Positions 6,255 to 7,728 of a DNA stretch of 7,728 bases are shown piece by piece. The stretch is from Planctomycetota bacterium (GTDB taxonomy: Bacteria; Planctomycetota; MHYJ01; JACPRB01): NCBI GenBank assembly GCA_016200125.1, contig JACQFK010000222.1:1-7728 (forward strand). Direction: 5' to 3'. The notes under the pieces are model-generated. The model made no database searches and was not told where the DNA came from. It saw only the letters and a list, made by a program, of their open reading frames with translations. The number at the start of each line of letters is the position of its first letter. Position 1 is the stretch's first letter. Made by a program: the position numbers and the translations under genes.

Positions 6255-7216
6255 CGAAGCCGCTCCTCGCAGGCCTTGAGAACCTGCTGGACGTCGACCT
6301 TCTTCATGCAGTCGTGGTGCTTGAGCGGGCAGACGCGCTTCAGGCAGGGGCTGCACTCGATCTCGTGGCGGACGATCGTGTGGTTCTTCCCGTAGGGCGG
6401 CGTCACGATCCAGTCGGTGGGCCCGAAGATCGCGACCATCGGCGTGGCGACCGCGTCGGCCACGTGCATCGGGCCGGTGTCGTTGGTGACGAAGAGGGAG
6501 CAGCGGGCGATCGCGGCGGCGAGCTGCGACACCGTGGTCCGGCCCGCGATGCTGATCCCGTCGACGCCCTTCGCCACCTGTTCGCCCAGTTCGGCTTCGG
6601 CGGGACCGCCGACGACCACGAGGCGGCCCCGCTTGGAAAGCTTGCGGCCGAGCTCGATGAAGCGGTCGGGGAACCACTGCTTGGCCGCGCCGTACGTGGC
6701 GCCGGGATTGAAGCCGATCCAGGGGCCGCCGGCCATGCGCTCCTCCGCCCAGGCGGCGGCGTCGGCCGGGATCTCCAGCCGCGGCGGCTGGACGGCCGGC
6801 GGCTCGCCGAGGGCCGACAGCAGGTGGTGGTAGTGATGCACGCGGTGGCGCCGGCTGAGCGGCTCGGGCGTCTCGGTCAGCAGCTTCGTGCGTCCTCCGC
6901 CGCCGTAGCCGATGCGGCGCGGCACCCCGACGCTCCAGGCGAGGAAGGCGGCGCTGAATGAGCGGGGGAGGACGAGGGCGGTGTCGAACTTCCGTCGCTT
7001 GAGGTCGCGGACCGTGCGGACCCAGGCGGCCATGCCGCCGCGTTCGTGGGAGAGGACCTCGTCGACGTAGGGGGCGCCGCGGTACAAATCGGCGAAGGAG
7101 GGCTTCGTGAGGACGCTGATGCGGCTGCGGGGCGCCATCTGCTTGAGCGACCGCAGCGTGGGCAGGCTCATCACGGCGTCGCCGAGCCAGTTGTTCCCTT
7201 TGACCAGAATGTTCAT
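6251..7216 (-). CDS. waaF: Lipopolysaccharide heptosyltransferase II (GT9 family)
   Basis: A 321-residue enzyme expected to add the second L-glycero-D-manno-heptose from ADP-heptose to heptose-I of the LPS inner core on the cytoplasmic side of the inner membrane. The N-terminus NILVKGNNWLGDAVMSLP (2-19) holds the GT9 catalytic Asp13. The donor domain has GFNPGATYGAAKQW (168-181), then FVTNDTGPMHVADA (242-255) with Asp246 and the TGPMH motif, and IFGPTD (263-268). A cysteine-rich segment near the C-terminus, IECSPCLKRVCPLKHHDCM (286-304), has Cys288, Cys291, Cys296 and Cys303 and resembles many WaaF proteins. Length is slightly short of the E. coli enzyme (about 348). The start must be near 7216 because the catalytic motif follows at once, yet no Shine-Dalgarno sequence precedes it. 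The stop overlaps the next glycosyltransferase by ATGA. WaaC or WaaQ-type specificity is less likely. Confidence 0.93.
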   Translation of the reverse strand: MNILVKGNNWLGDAVMSLPTLRSLKQMAPRSRISVLTKPSFADLYRGAPYVDEVLSHERGGMAAWVRTVRDLKRRKFDTALVLPRSFSAAFLAWSVGVPRRIGYGGGGRTKLLTETPEPLSRRHRVHHYHHLLSALGEPPAVQPPRLEIPADAAAWAEERMAGGPWIGFNPGATYGAAKQWFPDRFIELGRKLSKRGRLVVVGGPAEAELGEQVAKGVDGISIAGRTTVSQLAAAIARCSLFVTNDTGPMHVADAVATPMVAIFGPTDWIVTPPYGKNHTIVRHEIECSPCLKRVCPLKHHDCMKKVDVQQVLKACEERLR

Positions 7217-7373
7217 GAACGAGAATCGAGAATCCAGAAGAGAGAATTAAAGCAACTCCGAGGCTCGGTGTCTGCCCCTACAAGGACCGAAGGGGCCAAA
7301 GCCGTCGCGTGGGGACGTTTCCCTGGGGCAGGAAGGGGGGCTCTTCCCGATTTACGGCTTTCGGTTTTCGTCT
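7217..7373 (-). other. Intergenic region with short repeats and small inverted repeats
   Basis: A 157-bp gap between the kinase and waaF, the longest without a gene in the window and less GC-rich in parts. Two perfect tandem copies of GAGAATC (plus strand, 7221-7227 and 7228-7234) lie next to the waaF start, with a further GAGAAT at 7242-7247. Two inverted repeats are visible: CCGA/TCGG around GGC (7258-7268), and GCCCC (7274-7278) with GGGGC (7292-7296) around a 13-nt loop. An open minus-strand frame crosses the gap but looks like non-coding sequence. I see no riboswitch, and no T-tract that would make either hairpin a good terminator. Confidence 0.5.
7246..7274 (-). promoter_or_regulatory. 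Possible weak promoter of waaF
   Basis: On the minus strand CAGACA (7269-7274; 4 of 6 for the -35) and TTTAAT (7246-7251; 5 of 6 for the -10) are separated by 17 bp. Transcription would start near 7239, giving a leader of about 22 nt with no Shine-Dalgarno site. The spacer contains the palindrome 7258-7268. The match is moderate and could be chance in a gap of this size. Confidence 0.3.
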
Positions 7374-7728
7374 TCAGGCTTGGCCGCTGAGGGACCACCA
7401 GAGGCGGTGGAACCAGAGGCCCTGGGTGCAGATCTGGGAGAGCTCCTTGATGCGGTCCCGCCCGCCGAGGTAGCGGCGCAGGAAGCGGAGCTTGTCGGTG
7501 CGCGTCACGGCGCCGCGGGTGCCCAGGAGCTTGACGACCGAGCGGTTGAGGCGTGCGAGGTTCATGATGTCGAGCCGCTCGTCCCGCCGCGGGGCGAGGG
7601 TCGCCTTGTCGAGGTCGATGATGTAGATCGACGTGCCGCTCATCAGGATGTTCTTCATGGTGAGGTCGGCGTGGTAGACGCCCGAGTCGTGCAGGCGGCG
7701 CATCTCGTCGGCCACCCGCGCGATCACC
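7374..7728 (-). CDS. LPS-core kinase family protein, C-terminal part (5' end outside the window)
   Basis: About 118 codons of a protein-kinase-fold enzyme enter from the right edge and stop at TGA (7374-7376). Counting from the GTG codon at 7725-7727, the catalytic loop YHADLTMKNIL (18-28) gives the base Asp21 and Asn26. IIDLDKATL (36-44) supplies the metal-binding Asp38 in the place of DFG. HADL followed by N and a D-x-D loop is the pattern of the LPS kinases WaaP, KdkA and relatives, which phosphorylate heptose or Kdo using ATP. The neighbouring waaF and glycosyltransferase support this over a serine/threonine kinase. The GTG is very unlikely to be the true start, because the glycine-rich N-lobe and the ATP-binding Lys are missing and must lie beyond the window. 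Heptose versus Kdo as acceptor cannot be told apart from this portion. Confidence 0.8.
   Translation of the reverse strand, partial: VIARVADEMRRLHDSGVYHADLTMKNILMSGTSIYIIDLDKATLAPRRDERLDIMNLARLNRSVVKLLGTRGAVTRTDKLRFLRRYLGGRDRIKELSQICTQGLWFHRLWWSLSGQA

Noticed and set aside
6255..6677. In-frame extension of the WaaG-like gene by about 141 residues
   Set aside because: It is the waaF coding region read out of frame; the GT4 N-terminus begins at 6254 with GAGGAG upstream.
7213..7398. Minus-strand frame of 61 codons whose stop overlaps the waaF start by ATGA
   Set aside because: It begins inside the kinase gene and has low-complexity content. Its C-terminus (FNSLFWILDSRS) is what the GAGAATC-type repeats give when translated. 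The ATGA overlap follows simply from waaF beginning ATGAAC.

Overview
This window comes from a high-GC Gram-negative bacterium with lipopolysaccharide. Seven of the eight recognisable genes, plus a truncated eighth at the right edge, are read leftward on the minus strand. A single truncated gene at the left edge runs the other way. CMP-Kdo synthetase, an ADP-heptose-type heptosyltransferase, a WaaG-like glycosyltransferase and an LPS-core-type kinase together point to a Kdo/heptose inner core. The DUF1844 protein, the cupredoxin-like lipoprotein and the CHRD lipoprotein are of kinds common in Planctomycetota, Acidobacteriota, Myxococcota and related poorly cultured phyla. The phylum cannot be fixed from this sequence alone.

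Read in the direction of minus-strand transcription (right to left), the first block is LPS core assembly. It holds the 3' end of a small-molecule kinase of the WaaP/Kdo-kinase type (7374-7728), a 157-bp gap with short repeats and a weak promoter candidate, waaF (6251-7216) and a WaaG-like GT4 glycosyltransferase (5133-6254). The last two overlap by ATGA. Next comes a stand-alone exported lipoprotein with three CHRD repeats (3808-5067). It has its own strong Shine-Dalgarno sequence, and this sets its start at an internal ATG.

The second block begins at a good sigma70-type promoter (3742-3770; TTGACA, 17 bp, TATCTT). It holds kdsB (CMP-Kdo synthetase), pyrG (CTP synthase), a DUF1844 protein and a cupredoxin-like lipoprotein. 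kdsB/pyrG and pyrG/DUF1844 each overlap by ATGA, and the lipoprotein follows after 5 bp, so this looks like one transcript. The logic of the first pair is clear: PyrG makes the CTP that KdsB uses to activate Kdo, which is then followed in the core by heptose added by WaaF and related enzymes.

At the left edge a truncated plus-strand membrane protein with a Pro/Ala-rich tail ends 3 bp from the stop of the convergent lipoprotein gene. Its apparent intrinsic terminator (191-231) lies wholly inside the 3' coding end of that opposing gene. This dual-use sequence is the most distinctive structural feature here. I found no mobile element, CRISPR array, tRNA or rRNA, and no clear evidence of an undescribed multi-gene system. 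Most of the window is ordinary envelope and nucleotide metabolism, with a few accessory lipoproteins worth a second look.
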